Made by a program: the position numbers and the translations under genes
Source of the DNA: Rhizobiaceae bacterium
GTDB lineage: Bacteria > Pseudomonadota > Alphaproteobacteria > Rhizobiales > Rhizobiaceae
Assembly: GCA_028865845.1 (NCBI GenBank)
Contig: JAGWJK010000279.1
Span: forward strand, 1-6,241
DNA: 6,241 nucleotides
Direction: 5' to 3'
Shown: one piece after another, positions 1-5,713 of the stretch
Layout of the letters: each line of letters begins with the position of its first letter
Position numbering within the stretch: the stretch's first letter is position 1
Notes under the pieces: model-generated
What the model saw: only the letters and a program-made list of their open reading frames with translations
Databases searched by the model: none
Told to the model about the DNA's origin: nothing

Positions 1-1
1 T

Positions 2-241
2 GTGACGGTCGGCAATGGCGCCGTCATCGGCGCCGGTGCGGTCGTCTCGAAGGATGTCGCCCCCTACACGATCGTCGGTGGCGTGCCGGCGAAGCTGATC
101 CGCGAACGCTTCACGGCTTCGATCGGCGAGCGCATGGACAAGCTCGCCTGGTGGGACTGGGACCACGCCACCCTGCGCACTGCACTTGCCGATTTCCGGG
201 CCTTGTCTGCCGAGGAATTCCTGGACCGCTACGCCGCCTGA
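2..241 (+). CDS. Phosphonate-locus hexapeptide-repeat acetyltransferase, C-terminal part (5' end outside window)
   Basis: This is the last 79 codons of a gene that begins before the window, so the GTG at position 2 is an internal Val codon and not the start. The visible part has the end of a left-handed beta-helix: imperfect hexapeptide repeats ([14 protein letters not shown], residues 3-16 of the fragment) followed by the hallmark [13 protein letters not shown], which caps the helix in the xenobiotic/chloramphenicol acetyltransferase (XAT) group. A Trp-rich helical tail (KLAWWDWD) follows. Members of this family use acetyl-CoA in the cytoplasm. One subgroup is found in alphaproteobacterial phn operons, next to the C-P lyase genes. 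By context it could acetylate an aminoalkylphosphonate, as PhnO does, but PhnO is an unrelated GNAT protein and the substrate here is inference. The active-site His and the N-terminus are not visible. The fold is secure and the substrate is not. Confidence 0.85.
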   Translation: MTVGNGAVIGAGAVVSKDVAPYTIVGGVPAKLIRERFTASIGERMDKLAWWDWDHATLRTALADFRALSAEEFLDRYAA

Positions 242-270
242 TATAGCTATACCGACAGTTCGAAATCGCT

Positions 271-308
271 CAAAAGCCCGAAAACCAGCCCAGGTTTTCG
301 GGCTTTTG
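271..308 (+). terminator. Strong stem-loop terminator after the acetyltransferase gene
   Basis: A perfect 16-bp inverted repeat (271-286 against 293-308) encloses a 6-nt loop (AGCCCA). It starts 29 nt after the acetyltransferase stop. The 3' arm ends in CTTTTG and T-rich sequence (CTTTGCCTTTAC) follows, so it looks like a Rho-independent terminator even though the terminal T-run is short. The stem is symmetrical, with A-runs and T-runs on both arms, so it may work in both directions. It separates the upstream unit from phnCDE. Confidence 0.8.
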
Positions 309-344
309 CTTTGCCTTTACGGCAGGGCGCGGACAGCGGGGAAT

Positions 345-360
345 TGTAACAGCAGTTACA
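345..360. promoter_or_regulatory. Perfect 6-4-6 palindrome, candidate operator
   Basis: TGTAAC and GTTACA form a perfect inverted repeat around AGCA. It ends 5 nt upstream of the PHO-box-like element that precedes phnC. The short spacer and AT-rich arms suit a dimeric helix-turn-helix repressor or activator better than an RNA hairpin, because it lies upstream of the predicted transcription start. No regulator is identified. A PhnF-like GntR protein is one possibility, by inference only. Confidence 0.4.
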
Positions 361-365
361 CAAAT

Positions 366-383
366 CTGACATCTGAGCTTCAT
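366..383 (+). promoter_or_regulatory. PHO box (PhoB site) upstream of phnC
   Basis: CTGACAT-CTGA-GCTTCAT has the 7-4-7 layout of a PhoB site. Against the consensus half-site CTGTCAT, the first half matches 6 of 7 and the second 4 of 7. It overlaps where a -35 element would sit, as expected at PhoB-activated promoters that lack a good -35. A weaker 11-nt-phased half-site (GTTACAC, 355-361) may extend it upstream. PhoB control of phnCDE is well established in rhizobia and E. coli; the assignment of this exact site is a manual consensus match. Confidence 0.6.
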
Positions 384-391
384 GAAGCGGC

Positions 392-397
392 GCTAAT
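392..397 (+). promoter_or_regulatory. Candidate -10 element for phnC
   Basis: GCTAAT matches TATAAT at 4 of 6 positions and begins 8 nt after the PHO box, close to the usual PhoB promoter geometry. Transcription would start near 404, giving a leader of about 125 nt. That leader contains a weak bulged hairpin (481-487 against 499-506) and no convincing ORF of its own. Confidence 0.35.
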
Positions 398-516
398 GCG
401 TTGCACATGTTCAGCGCATGGGCCTGAGTTTTCGTGGAAAGCTTAGCAGGCTATGCGTTTGCCAATCAGGATCCGCGGCGCCGATCGGGCATCTGCAGCG
501 ATCCGGACAGCCGCAA

Positions 517-523
517 AAGGGAA
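517..523 (+). promoter_or_regulatory. Ribosome binding site that fixes the phnC start
   Basis: AAGGGAA lies 6 nt before the ATG at 530. The reading frame is open further upstream to a GTG at 434, but that codon has no comparable purine-rich site and would add 32 residues that are not part of the ABC fold. The ATG at 530 is therefore preferred. Confidence 0.7.
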
Positions 524-529
524 AGCCTC

Positions 530-1384
530 ATGTTCGAGCTGAAGAATGTCTCCCGCCGTTTTGGAAACAAGCTCGCAGTCGATTCCGTGACGCTGGACAT
601 TCCGCAGGGCCAGATGGTCGGCGTCATCGGCCGCTCCGGCGCCGGCAAGTCGACGCTTCTGCGCATGATCAACCGCCTTGCCGATCCGACGTCCGGTTCG
701 ATCCATTTTGCCGGCACCGAGGTCTCGGCGCTCCGCGGCCGGGCACTGCGCAGCTGGCAGCGTGATTGCGCCATGATCTTCCAGCAGTTCAACCTGGTTC
801 CGCGCCTCGATGTTCTCACCAACGTCATGCTCGGCCGCCTGAACCAGCGCTCGACCACGCTCAGCCTGCTCTCCATCTTCAGCCGCGAAGAGCGCATCCA
901 GGCGATTGCCGCACTGGAGCGCCTCGGCATCGAACAGACGGCCTTGCAGATGGCCGGCACCCTGTCGGGTGGCCAGCAGCAGCGTGTCGCCATCTGCCGC
1001 GCCCTGATGCAGCAGCCGAAGATGATGCTTGCCGACGAGCCGATCGCCTCGCTCGATCCGCTGAACGCCAAGATCGTCATGGACGCGCTGCGCGACATCA
1101 ACGAGCGCGAAGGCATTACCGTTATCACCAACCTGCACACGCTCGATACGGCTCGCAACTATTGCGAACGCATCGTCGGCATGGCCGCCGGCCGCGTCGT
1201 ATTCGACGGCAAGCCGTCCGAACTGACGGCCGACGCCGTCAAGGAAATCTACGGCACCGACAAGGATGGCGCCGGCGTCGACGAAACCATGACCTCGACG
1301 GCAATCAATCTTTCCGATCCGTCCGCGCAAGCCGCGGCAAACGAATCTGCCGGCCCGCAACCGCTGGCACTGGCTGGCCTTTGA
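530..1384 (+). CDS. phnC: PhnC, phosphonate ABC transporter ATP-binding protein
   Basis: This cytoplasmic ATPase (284 aa) drives phosphonate import with PhnD and PhnE. All nucleotide-binding motifs are intact: Walker [10 protein letters not shown] (34-42), Q-loop IFQQFNLV (83-90), signature LSGGQQQR (145-152), Walker B MMLADEP with D169 and the catalytic E170, D-loop SLD (174-176) and switch H203. The sequence between the Q-loop and the signature (NVMLGRL, then [12 protein letters not shown]) is characteristic of PhnC rather than of general amino-acid or phosphate importers. The family is usually 250-280 aa. The extra length is a C-terminal tail of about 35 residues rich in Ala, Ser, Thr and Pro. 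The start is ATG 530, with AAGGGAA upstream. It is the first gene of the transporter unit, behind a PHO box, and is followed by phnD after 95 nt. Confidence 0.95.
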   Translation: MFELKNVSRRFGNKLAVDSVTLDIPQGQMVGVIGRSGAGKSTLLRMINRLADPTSGSIHFAGTEVSALRGRALRSWQRDCAMIFQQFNLVPRLDVLTNVMLGRLNQRSTTLSLLSIFSREERIQAIAALERLGIEQTALQMAGTLSGGQQQRVAICRALMQQPKMMLADEPIASLDPLNAKIVMDALRDINEREGITVITNLHTLDTARNYCERIVGMAAGRVVFDGKPSELTADAVKEIYGTDKDGAGVDETMTSTAINLSDPSAQAAANESAGPQPLALAGL

Positions 1385-1479
1385 GGGAACCAGCCGCGAT
1401 CGAAGGCCCGCGTCAAGGGCGCATTTCTTCTAGACCGAAGACATTCCGGGGACACACCGGTTAATCAGGAGACGAACCC

Positions 1480-2385
1480 ATGTTGAAGAAGACCCTTCTC
1501 GCTGCCACGGCGCTTCTCGCGCTCGCCGGCGGTGCTGCCGCTCAGGACATCAAGGAATTCCGCGTTGGTATTCTCGGTGGCGAAAACGAAGCCGACCGCC
1601 TGCGCAACTACGCTTGCCTCTCCGACCACCTGAAGGAAACCTTCGGTTTCGAAAAGGTTTCGCTGTTCCCGGCCGCCGACTATGACGGCGTTATCCAGGG
1701 CCTGCTCGGCGGCACGCTCGACTTCGCAGAACTCGGCGCTTCCGGCTATGCAGCCGTCGCCATCAAGGACCCGAAGGCCGTTACCCCGATCCTGACGACG
1801 CAGCAGACCGACGGCTCGACCGGCTACTACTCGATCGGCCTCGCTCTGAAGTCCTCCGGCATCAAGACGATCATGGACGCCAAGGGCAAGAAGCTCGGCT
1901 ACGCCGATCCGGACTCCACCTCGGGCTACCTCGTCCCGCTGACGCAGATCCCGAAGACCACCGGCATGCCGAACGACAAGTTCTTCGCTTCGACCCAGTT
2001 CAACGGCGGCCACGAGAACAACCTTCTCGCTGCTTATGACGGCAAGGTCGACGTTGCTGTCGACGACTCCTCGGGCCTCGGCGATTTCAAGGATGGCTTC
2101 ACCTCCGGTACCTTCCGCAAGGAAGTCGACAAGGGCGCAGTCGACCCGAACAAGCTGGTCGAAGTATGGCGTTCGCCGCTGATCCCGAACGGCCCGCTCG
2201 TCGTTCGCAACGCTCTCGGCAACGAGTGGCAGGCTAAGCTCACGGACTTCTTCATGAAGCTCCCGACCACCGACGCCAAGTGCTTCGCTGCCATCGAAGG
2301 CGGCGACTTCAAGGGTTACGTCAAGGTTACCCCGGACTTCTACAACGCCGTTATCGACGTTCGTAAGGCTGCTATCGGCGGCTGA
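1480..2385 (+). CDS. phnD: PhnD, periplasmic phosphonate-binding protein
   Basis: This substrate-binding protein (301 aa) captures phosphonates in the periplasm and delivers them to PhnE. Residues 1-21 are a Sec signal peptide: positive KK at 3-4, a Leu/Ala core and an AAA cleavage site before Q22. There is no lipobox Cys, so the mature protein should be soluble. Family landmarks are RVGILGGEN (28-36), the ligand-loop stretch DSTSGYLVP (145-153), GGHENN (176-181) and AVDDSS (193-198). The first and last two regions correspond to the phosphonate-group and amine contacts known from E. coli PhnD. The start is ATG 1480, with AGGAG at 1467-1471. Every Lys codon is AAG, and GCT and CGT are more frequent than in the neighbouring genes, consistent with high expression. 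A hairpin follows the stop codon. AEP or other alkylphosphonates are likely ligands, but the exact specificity is not readable from sequence. Confidence 0.95.
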   Translation: MLKKTLLAATALLALAGGAAAQDIKEFRVGILGGENEADRLRNYACLSDHLKETFGFEKVSLFPAADYDGVIQGLLGGTLDFAELGASGYAAVAIKDPKAVTPILTTQQTDGSTGYYSIGLALKSSGIKTIMDAKGKKLGYADPDSTSGYLVPLTQIPKTTGMPNDKFFASTQFNGGHENNLLAAYDGKVDVAVDDSSGLGDFKDGFTSGTFRKEVDKGAVDPNKLVEVWRSPLIPNGPLVVRNALGNEWQAKLTDFFMKLPTTDAKCFAAIEGGDFKGYVKVTPDFYNAVIDVRKAAIGG

Positions 2386-2402
2386 TCCGCTTTCTGACTT
2401 CG

Positions 2403-2428
2403 GGGCGGCCGGCAACGGCCGCCCTTTT
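2403..2428 (+). terminator. GNRA-capped hairpin with T-run between phnD and phnE1
   Basis: A perfect 9-bp GC-rich stem (2403-2411 against 2416-2424) is closed by a GCAA tetraloop and followed by TTTTCC. It lies 17 nt after the phnD stop and 22 nt before the phnE1 start. It has the form of an intrinsic terminator, but sits inside an evident operon. It probably acts as a partial terminator or as a 3' block to exonucleases, raising phnD mRNA relative to phnE, as in other binding-protein operons. Confidence 0.7.
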
Positions 2429-2450
2429 CCTATGATCGGGTGAGACCTAG

Positions 2451-3437
2451 ATGACGATCGTCGACAGCCAGTCACAGATGCACAACGCTCTGCAATCGCA
2501 GAGCTCGAAGGATATCGACAGCGCCTGGAGCAAGATGGTGGCCCGCCGCCGTCTCTATACCGGCATCGGTCTGCTGATCCTGCTCGTCGCCTTCGTCAGC
2601 TCTGTGCGCTTTGCCGACGAGAGCAATGCCGGCCATTTCTTCGACCGCCTGCCGCATCTGTTCGACTTCCTGAGCTGGTTGATCCCCAAGGATTGGAACG
2701 ACGTCTACCGTGCGCTGTTCGACCTGCCGAGCCCGAATGGCGCCAACGGCGTCGGTGGCGAGGAATTCAACTTCCCGCTCGGCCGCGTCTACATCTGGGG
2801 CGATTTCTATATCCCCGAATATTTCGAGCTGATGATCATCACCATCAACGTGGCGCTGGTCTCGACCATCATCGGCTTCTTGGTGGCAACGCCGCTGTGT
2901 TTCCTTGCGGCGCGCAACATCTCGCCGTCCAACCCGGTCAGGCTTGTCGTCAAGCGCTTCATGGAGCTGCTGCGCGCCTTTCCGGAAATCGTCATCGCCG
3001 GCCTGTTCTCTGCCATCCTGTCGATCGGCCCTGTCGCGGCGATCATTGCCGTGGGGCTGCACACGATCGGCGCACTCGGTAAGCTCTTCTACGAAGTCGT
3101 CGAAAACATCGACATGAAGCCGGATGAAGGCATGCGGGCCGTCGGCGCCAGCTGGTCGGAGCGCGTTCGCTTCGCCGCCCTGCCGCAGGTACTGCCGAAC
3201 TTCGCCTCCTATGCGCTGCTGCGCCTCGAAATCAACGTCCGCGCCTCCACCATCATCGGCGCCGTCGGTGGCGGCGGTATCGGCGAGGAGCTCAAGCTTT
3301 CGATCTCGCGCGGGTTCGGCGCCAAGACGCTTGCCCTTGTGCTCCTGCTCTTCGTGACGATCGTCGCCGTCGACCAGTTCTCCGCATGGCTGCGCCGCCG
3401 CCTCGTTGGCGAGCACGCCTTCCTTCTCCAGCATTGA
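2451..3437 (+). CDS. phnE: PhnE1, phosphonate ABC transporter permease
   Basis: This inner-membrane permease (328 aa) pairs with PhnE2 to form the channel. The N-terminus (1-32) is polar and cytoplasmic. TM1 is about 35-52 and is followed by an extracytoplasmic segment of about 70 residues. The permease domain then has membrane segments near 126-154, 176-203, 264-276 (re-entrant or short) and 291-311. The coupling (EAA-like) loop that contacts PhnC is EGMRAVGASWSERVRFAALPQVLP (226-249, longest run split here only by position), followed by the family signature INVRASTIIGAVGGGGIG (261-278). The start is ATG 2451, with GGGTGAG at 2438-2444, 6 nt upstream. It is separated from phnD by the hairpin at 2403-2428. 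The family assignment is secure; the exact membrane boundaries are estimates. Confidence 0.93.
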   Translation: MTIVDSQSQMHNALQSQSSKDIDSAWSKMVARRRLYTGIGLLILLVAFVSSVRFADESNAGHFFDRLPHLFDFLSWLIPKDWNDVYRALFDLPSPNGANGVGGEEFNFPLGRVYIWGDFYIPEYFELMIITINVALVSTIIGFLVATPLCFLAARNISPSNPVRLVVKRFMELLRAFPEIVIAGLFSAILSIGPVAAIIAVGLHTIGALGKLFYEVVENIDMKPDEGMRAVGASWSERVRFAALPQVLPNFASYALLRLEINVRASTIIGAVGGGGIGEELKLSISRGFGAKTLALVLLLFVTIVAVDQFSAWLRRRLVGEHAFLLQH

Positions 3438-3440
3438 GGT
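3435..3440 (+). promoter_or_regulatory. RBS of phnE2 overlapping the phnE1 stop codon
   Basis: TGAGGT contains both the phnE1 stop (TGA, 3435-3437) and the GAGGT Shine-Dalgarno core for the ATG at 3445. Ribosomes that end phnE1 would uncover or reuse the site, so the two permeases are probably translationally coupled in equal amounts. This favours ATG 3445 over the in-frame ATG at 3406 inside phnE1. Confidence 0.6.
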
Positions 3441-3444
3441 CATC

Positions 3445-4788
3445 ATGTCGGTCATTGACGCCAGCCGCATGCACGAGATCGAAGCTCGCTATCCGGACAT
3501 CCTTCATCGATCGTTCCGCCAGCGCTTCGGCGGACTGATGATCGCCATCGGCATCATCCTCTACGGCTTCTACGCCGTCTGGTTCTTCGACCTGCCGAAG
3601 CTGGTGGCCGAGGCACACTGGGAACGTGTGGGCATCTATCTCAGCGAATGGATCAGCTACGACGTCCAGCCGGAATTCCGCGTCTCTGGCGACAAGATCA
3701 GCGTCAAATATCCGCGCTTCTCGCCGCTCGGCGACGATCCGCATCCGGACTGGGTGACCAACAATGCCGACGGCAGCGTGACCGTATCGGTCAGCGGCAC
3801 GGGCCGCGCAGTCACCATCAACAAGACCCAGGCCATCGTTACCGCCCATGGCGTGACCGTTCCGATCGACATTTCCGGCGATTCGCCGAAGGTCATCGGC
3901 ATGGACGCACCATCCTGGATGACCGTCTACGACGACAACATTCTTGCCAATCTCGGTTTTGCCGGCGATGTCAGCATCTCCACGGACCGCGTCAAGATTC
4001 GCAAACGCTTCCTCGGCTGGGCCAATTTCATCTTCGACACGCAGTCGCCCTTCTTCGACAAGCCGGCGACCGAGGTCGTCAGCCTGATCGTCGCCGGCCC
4101 GCGGTTGAAGCCGGATGAGTCCAACCTGGCGCTCGCCTTCGACAATTTCTGGAACAATACGGCCTGGCAACATGGCGACGTGCTGACCAAGCTGTTCCAG
4201 ACCATCGTCATGGCCTTCCTCGGCACGCTGCTCGGTGCACTTGCCGCCTTTCCGATGTCGTTCCTCGCGGCTCGCAACATCACGCCGAACCGGCTGGTGA
4301 ACCAGATATTGAAGCGCTTCTTCGACTTCCTGCGTTCGGTCGATATGCTGATCTGGGCGTTGTTCCTGACCCGCGCCTTCGGCCCCGGTCCGCTTGCCGG
4401 TAGCGGCGCGATCTTCCTCACCGAGGCAGGCACGCTCGGCAAGCTTTATTCCGAAGGCCTGGAGAACATCGACAACAAGCCGCGCGAGGGCATCAAATCC
4501 ACGGGATCCTCGACGGTGCTGGTGCATCGCTACGGCATCATGCCGCAGATCGTGCCCGTGATCGTCAGCCAGACGCTCTACCAGTGGGAATCCAACGTGC
4601 GCGGCGCGACGATCATCGGCGCCGTCGGCGCCGGCGGTATCGGCCTGAAGCTCTGGGAAGCCATGCGCACCAACGCCAATTGGGAAAACGTGGCCTACAT
4701 GGTGCTGTTGATCCTGATCGTCGTCTTTCTGTTCGACATGGCATCTAACGCCTTGCGTTCGCGGTTGATGGGAACGCGGAACCGATAA
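3445..4788 (+). CDS. phnE: PhnE2, phosphonate ABC transporter permease with large extracytoplasmic insert
   Basis: This is the second channel subunit (447 aa), much longer than the roughly 260-330 aa usual for PhnE. TM1 is about 29-48. Residues 49-246 contain no hydrophobic span and look like a beta-rich extracytoplasmic domain (for example GSVTVSVSGTGRAVTI, 110-125). The core permease then follows: segments near 249-277, 297-316 and 415-432, the coupling loop starting EGIKSTGSS (348-356) and ending MPQIVP (366-371), and the signature SNVRGATIIGAVGAGGIG (383-400), which parallels the same region of PhnE1. The start is ATG 3445, coupled to the phnE1 stop. The TAA stop at 4786-4788 is followed by a stem-loop and then a new PHO box, so this is probably the last gene of the transporter unit. 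The family call is secure. The role of the insert is unknown; contact with PhnD is a guess. Confidence 0.92.
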   Translation: MSVIDASRMHEIEARYPDILHRSFRQRFGGLMIAIGIILYGFYAVWFFDLPKLVAEAHWERVGIYLSEWISYDVQPEFRVSGDKISVKYPRFSPLGDDPHPDWVTNNADGSVTVSVSGTGRAVTINKTQAIVTAHGVTVPIDISGDSPKVIGMDAPSWMTVYDDNILANLGFAGDVSISTDRVKIRKRFLGWANFIFDTQSPFFDKPATEVVSLIVAGPRLKPDESNLALAFDNFWNNTAWQHGDVLTKLFQTIVMAFLGTLLGALAAFPMSFLAARNITPNRLVNQILKRFFDFLRSVDMLIWALFLTRAFGPGPLAGSGAIFLTEAGTLGKLYSEGLENIDNKPREGIKSTGSSTVLVHRYGIMPQIVPVIVSQTLYQWESNVRGATIIGAVGAGGIGLKLWEAMRTNANWENVAYMVLLILIVVFLFDMASNALRSRLMGTRNR

Positions 4789-4792
4789 GGAA

Positions 4793-4823
4793 TTTTCCCT
4801 TCTGCTGCTGCGGGAAGGGAAAA
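4793..4823 (+). terminator. Stem-loop at the end of the phnCDE1E2 unit (weak terminator or mRNA stabiliser)
   Basis: A perfect 10-bp inverted repeat (TTTTCCCTTC 4793-4802, GAAGGGAAAA 4814-4823) encloses an 11-nt loop. It begins 5 nt after the phnE2 stop. No T-run follows on the + strand (CGGAAAATC), so it is not a canonical intrinsic terminator. It may protect the 3' end or weakly reduce read-through before the next promoter. Confidence 0.45.
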
Positions 4824-4840
4824 CGGAAAATCTGCCGGAC

Positions 4841-4858
4841 ACATCATCATTCTGTCAT
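4841..4858 (+). promoter_or_regulatory. Second PHO box, upstream of the DUF1045-phnM unit
   Basis: ACATCAT-CATT-CTGTCAT has the 7-4-7 PhoB layout. The second half is identical to the consensus CTGTCAT and the first matches 4 of 7, with the conserved TCAT end intact. It lies on the same strand as the genes, 149 nt before the TTG start at 5008. No good -10 is visible 8-12 nt downstream; CGTTAG (4866-4871) is poor. It indicates that the downstream genes have their own phosphate-starvation promoter. The rest of the gap (4859-4995) shows no other clear element. Confidence 0.65.
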
Positions 4859-4995
4859 GGGAATCCGTTAGCGCAGGCGCGGGCGATTTGGGACCGGTCG
4901 GATCGGGATTAGCCGGATTCGAGAGGGCCTCGCCTCGCTCCACTTGCGGTCTGCCGCCAAATCACCCAACAGTGTTTCGCGCAGCCGATTTTTCC

Positions 4996-5000
4996 AAGGA
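4996..5000 (+). promoter_or_regulatory. Ribosome binding site that fixes a TTG start
   Basis: AAGGA lies 7 nt before TTG 5008. The frame is open upstream to a TTG at 4888, with a GTG at 4972 as a further alternative, and neither has a comparable site. The ATG at 5003-5005 is out of frame. The family N-terminus (RYALYFTPP) begins directly after TTG 5008. Confidence 0.65.
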
Positions 5001-5007
5001 CAATGCC

Positions 5008-5703
5008 TTGCGCTACGCTCTCTATTTTACGCCGCCCGAAGCCGATCCTCTCAACGAGCTTGCCGCTCGCTGGCTCGGCCGCGACGCCTTTTCAAACGAG
5101 ATTCTTCCGGCGACCGGTGTCGGTACGCCCAGCGCGGATGCCCAGCATGAGGTGACGGCCGAGCCACGCCGCTACGGTTTCCACGCCACGCTCAAGGCGC
5201 CCTTCGAGCTGGCGTCTTCGGTCACCGAGCGCGATCTCCTGGATGTGGCCGCGGATTTCGCGGCGCGCACGCCGGCCTTTGCCATCCCCGAACTCGTCCT
5301 TGGCCAGCTCGGCCATTTCTTCGCGCTGGTTCCGGCCGCCGTCCACCAGCCGCTGCAGGAGTTCGCCGGCCGTGTGGTCAAAACCTTCGAGCCGTTCCGC
5401 GCCGCTCTTTCCGAAGCCGATATCGCCAGGCGCAAGCCGGAAGGACTGACCGAGCAGGAACGCGCCAACCTGCTGCGCTGGGGCTATCCTTACGTCTTTG
5501 ACGAATTCCGTTTCCATATGACATTGACAGGCAGGGTCCCTGCGGAGCAACAAGCCGGTATCGGCGCTCTGCTACGCGACCGGTTTGCCTCTCACACCGG
5601 CAAGCCGCTCGAAATTTCCGGCCTTGCCGTCTTCGTCGAGGAAGAGCGGGGCGCACCCTTCATCATCCGTTCCTGGCTGCCGCTCGCCGGCGCCCAAAGC
5701 TGA
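5008..5703 (+). CDS. DUF1045 phosphonate-operon protein, 2H phosphoesterase family
   Basis: This cytoplasmic protein (231 aa from TTG 5008) belongs to the DUF1045 family found almost only in phn operons; it opens with RYALYFTPP and WLGRD (22-26). Two H-x-T motifs are present: H59-A-T61 in RYGFHATLKAPF (55-66) and H170-M-T172 in FRFHMTLTGR (167-176). Paired H-x-T/S motifs are the catalytic signature of the 2H phosphoesterase superfamily, which hydrolyses cyclic phosphates and 2'-5' or 1,2-cyclic phosphodiester bonds. The C-P lyase pathway yields 5-phosphoribosyl 1,2-cyclic phosphate, normally opened by PhnP, an unrelated metallo-beta-lactamase-fold enzyme. A role as a PhnP substitute is attractive but is inference. 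phnM follows after 10 nt, so the two are co-transcribed, probably from the PHO-box promoter upstream. The annotation of family and motifs is firm; the substrate is not shown by the sequence. Confidence 0.87.
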   Translation: MRYALYFTPPEADPLNELAARWLGRDAFSNEILPATGVGTPSADAQHEVTAEPRRYGFHATLKAPFELASSVTERDLLDVAADFAARTPAFAIPELVLGQLGHFFALVPAAVHQPLQEFAGRVVKTFEPFRAALSEADIARRKPEGLTEQERANLLRWGYPYVFDEFRFHMTLTGRVPAEQQAGIGALLRDRFASHTGKPLEISGLAVFVEEERGAPFIIRSWLPLAGAQS

Positions 5704-5713
5704 AAGACCTGAC

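Noticed and set aside
344..372. Vegetative promoter with TTGTAA as -35 and TGACAT as -10
   Set aside because: The -10 matches only 3 of 6 and overlaps the PHO box; the PhoB-type arrangement with GCTAAT explains the region better.
186..446. 86-codon open frame across the acetyltransferase end and the terminator
   Set aside because: It runs through the terminator stem and the PHO box, has no RBS and no recognisable protein features.
434..529. Possible N-terminal extension of PhnC from GTG 434
   Set aside because: No RBS before 434, the extra 32 residues are outside the ABC fold, and ATG 530 has AAGGGAA at suitable spacing.
1385..1479. Short inverted repeats in the phnC-phnD gap (4-bp stems at 1446-1460 and around GCCC/GGGC)
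   Set aside because: The stems are only 4 bp and are expected by chance in GC-rich DNA. No PHO box or promoter was seen here.
1465..3470. Two open frames of over 330 aa on the - strand, opposite phnD and phnE1
   Set aside because: Both are complements of well-supported genes, lack RBS and recognisable motifs, and overlap each other's neighbours in a manner unlike real genes.
3292..4842. 516-aa open frame on the - strand, opposite phnE2
   Set aside because: It is a high-GC mirror frame of phnE2. The protein is Arg/Asp/His-rich without domain motifs, and the + strand has complete family signatures over the same bases.
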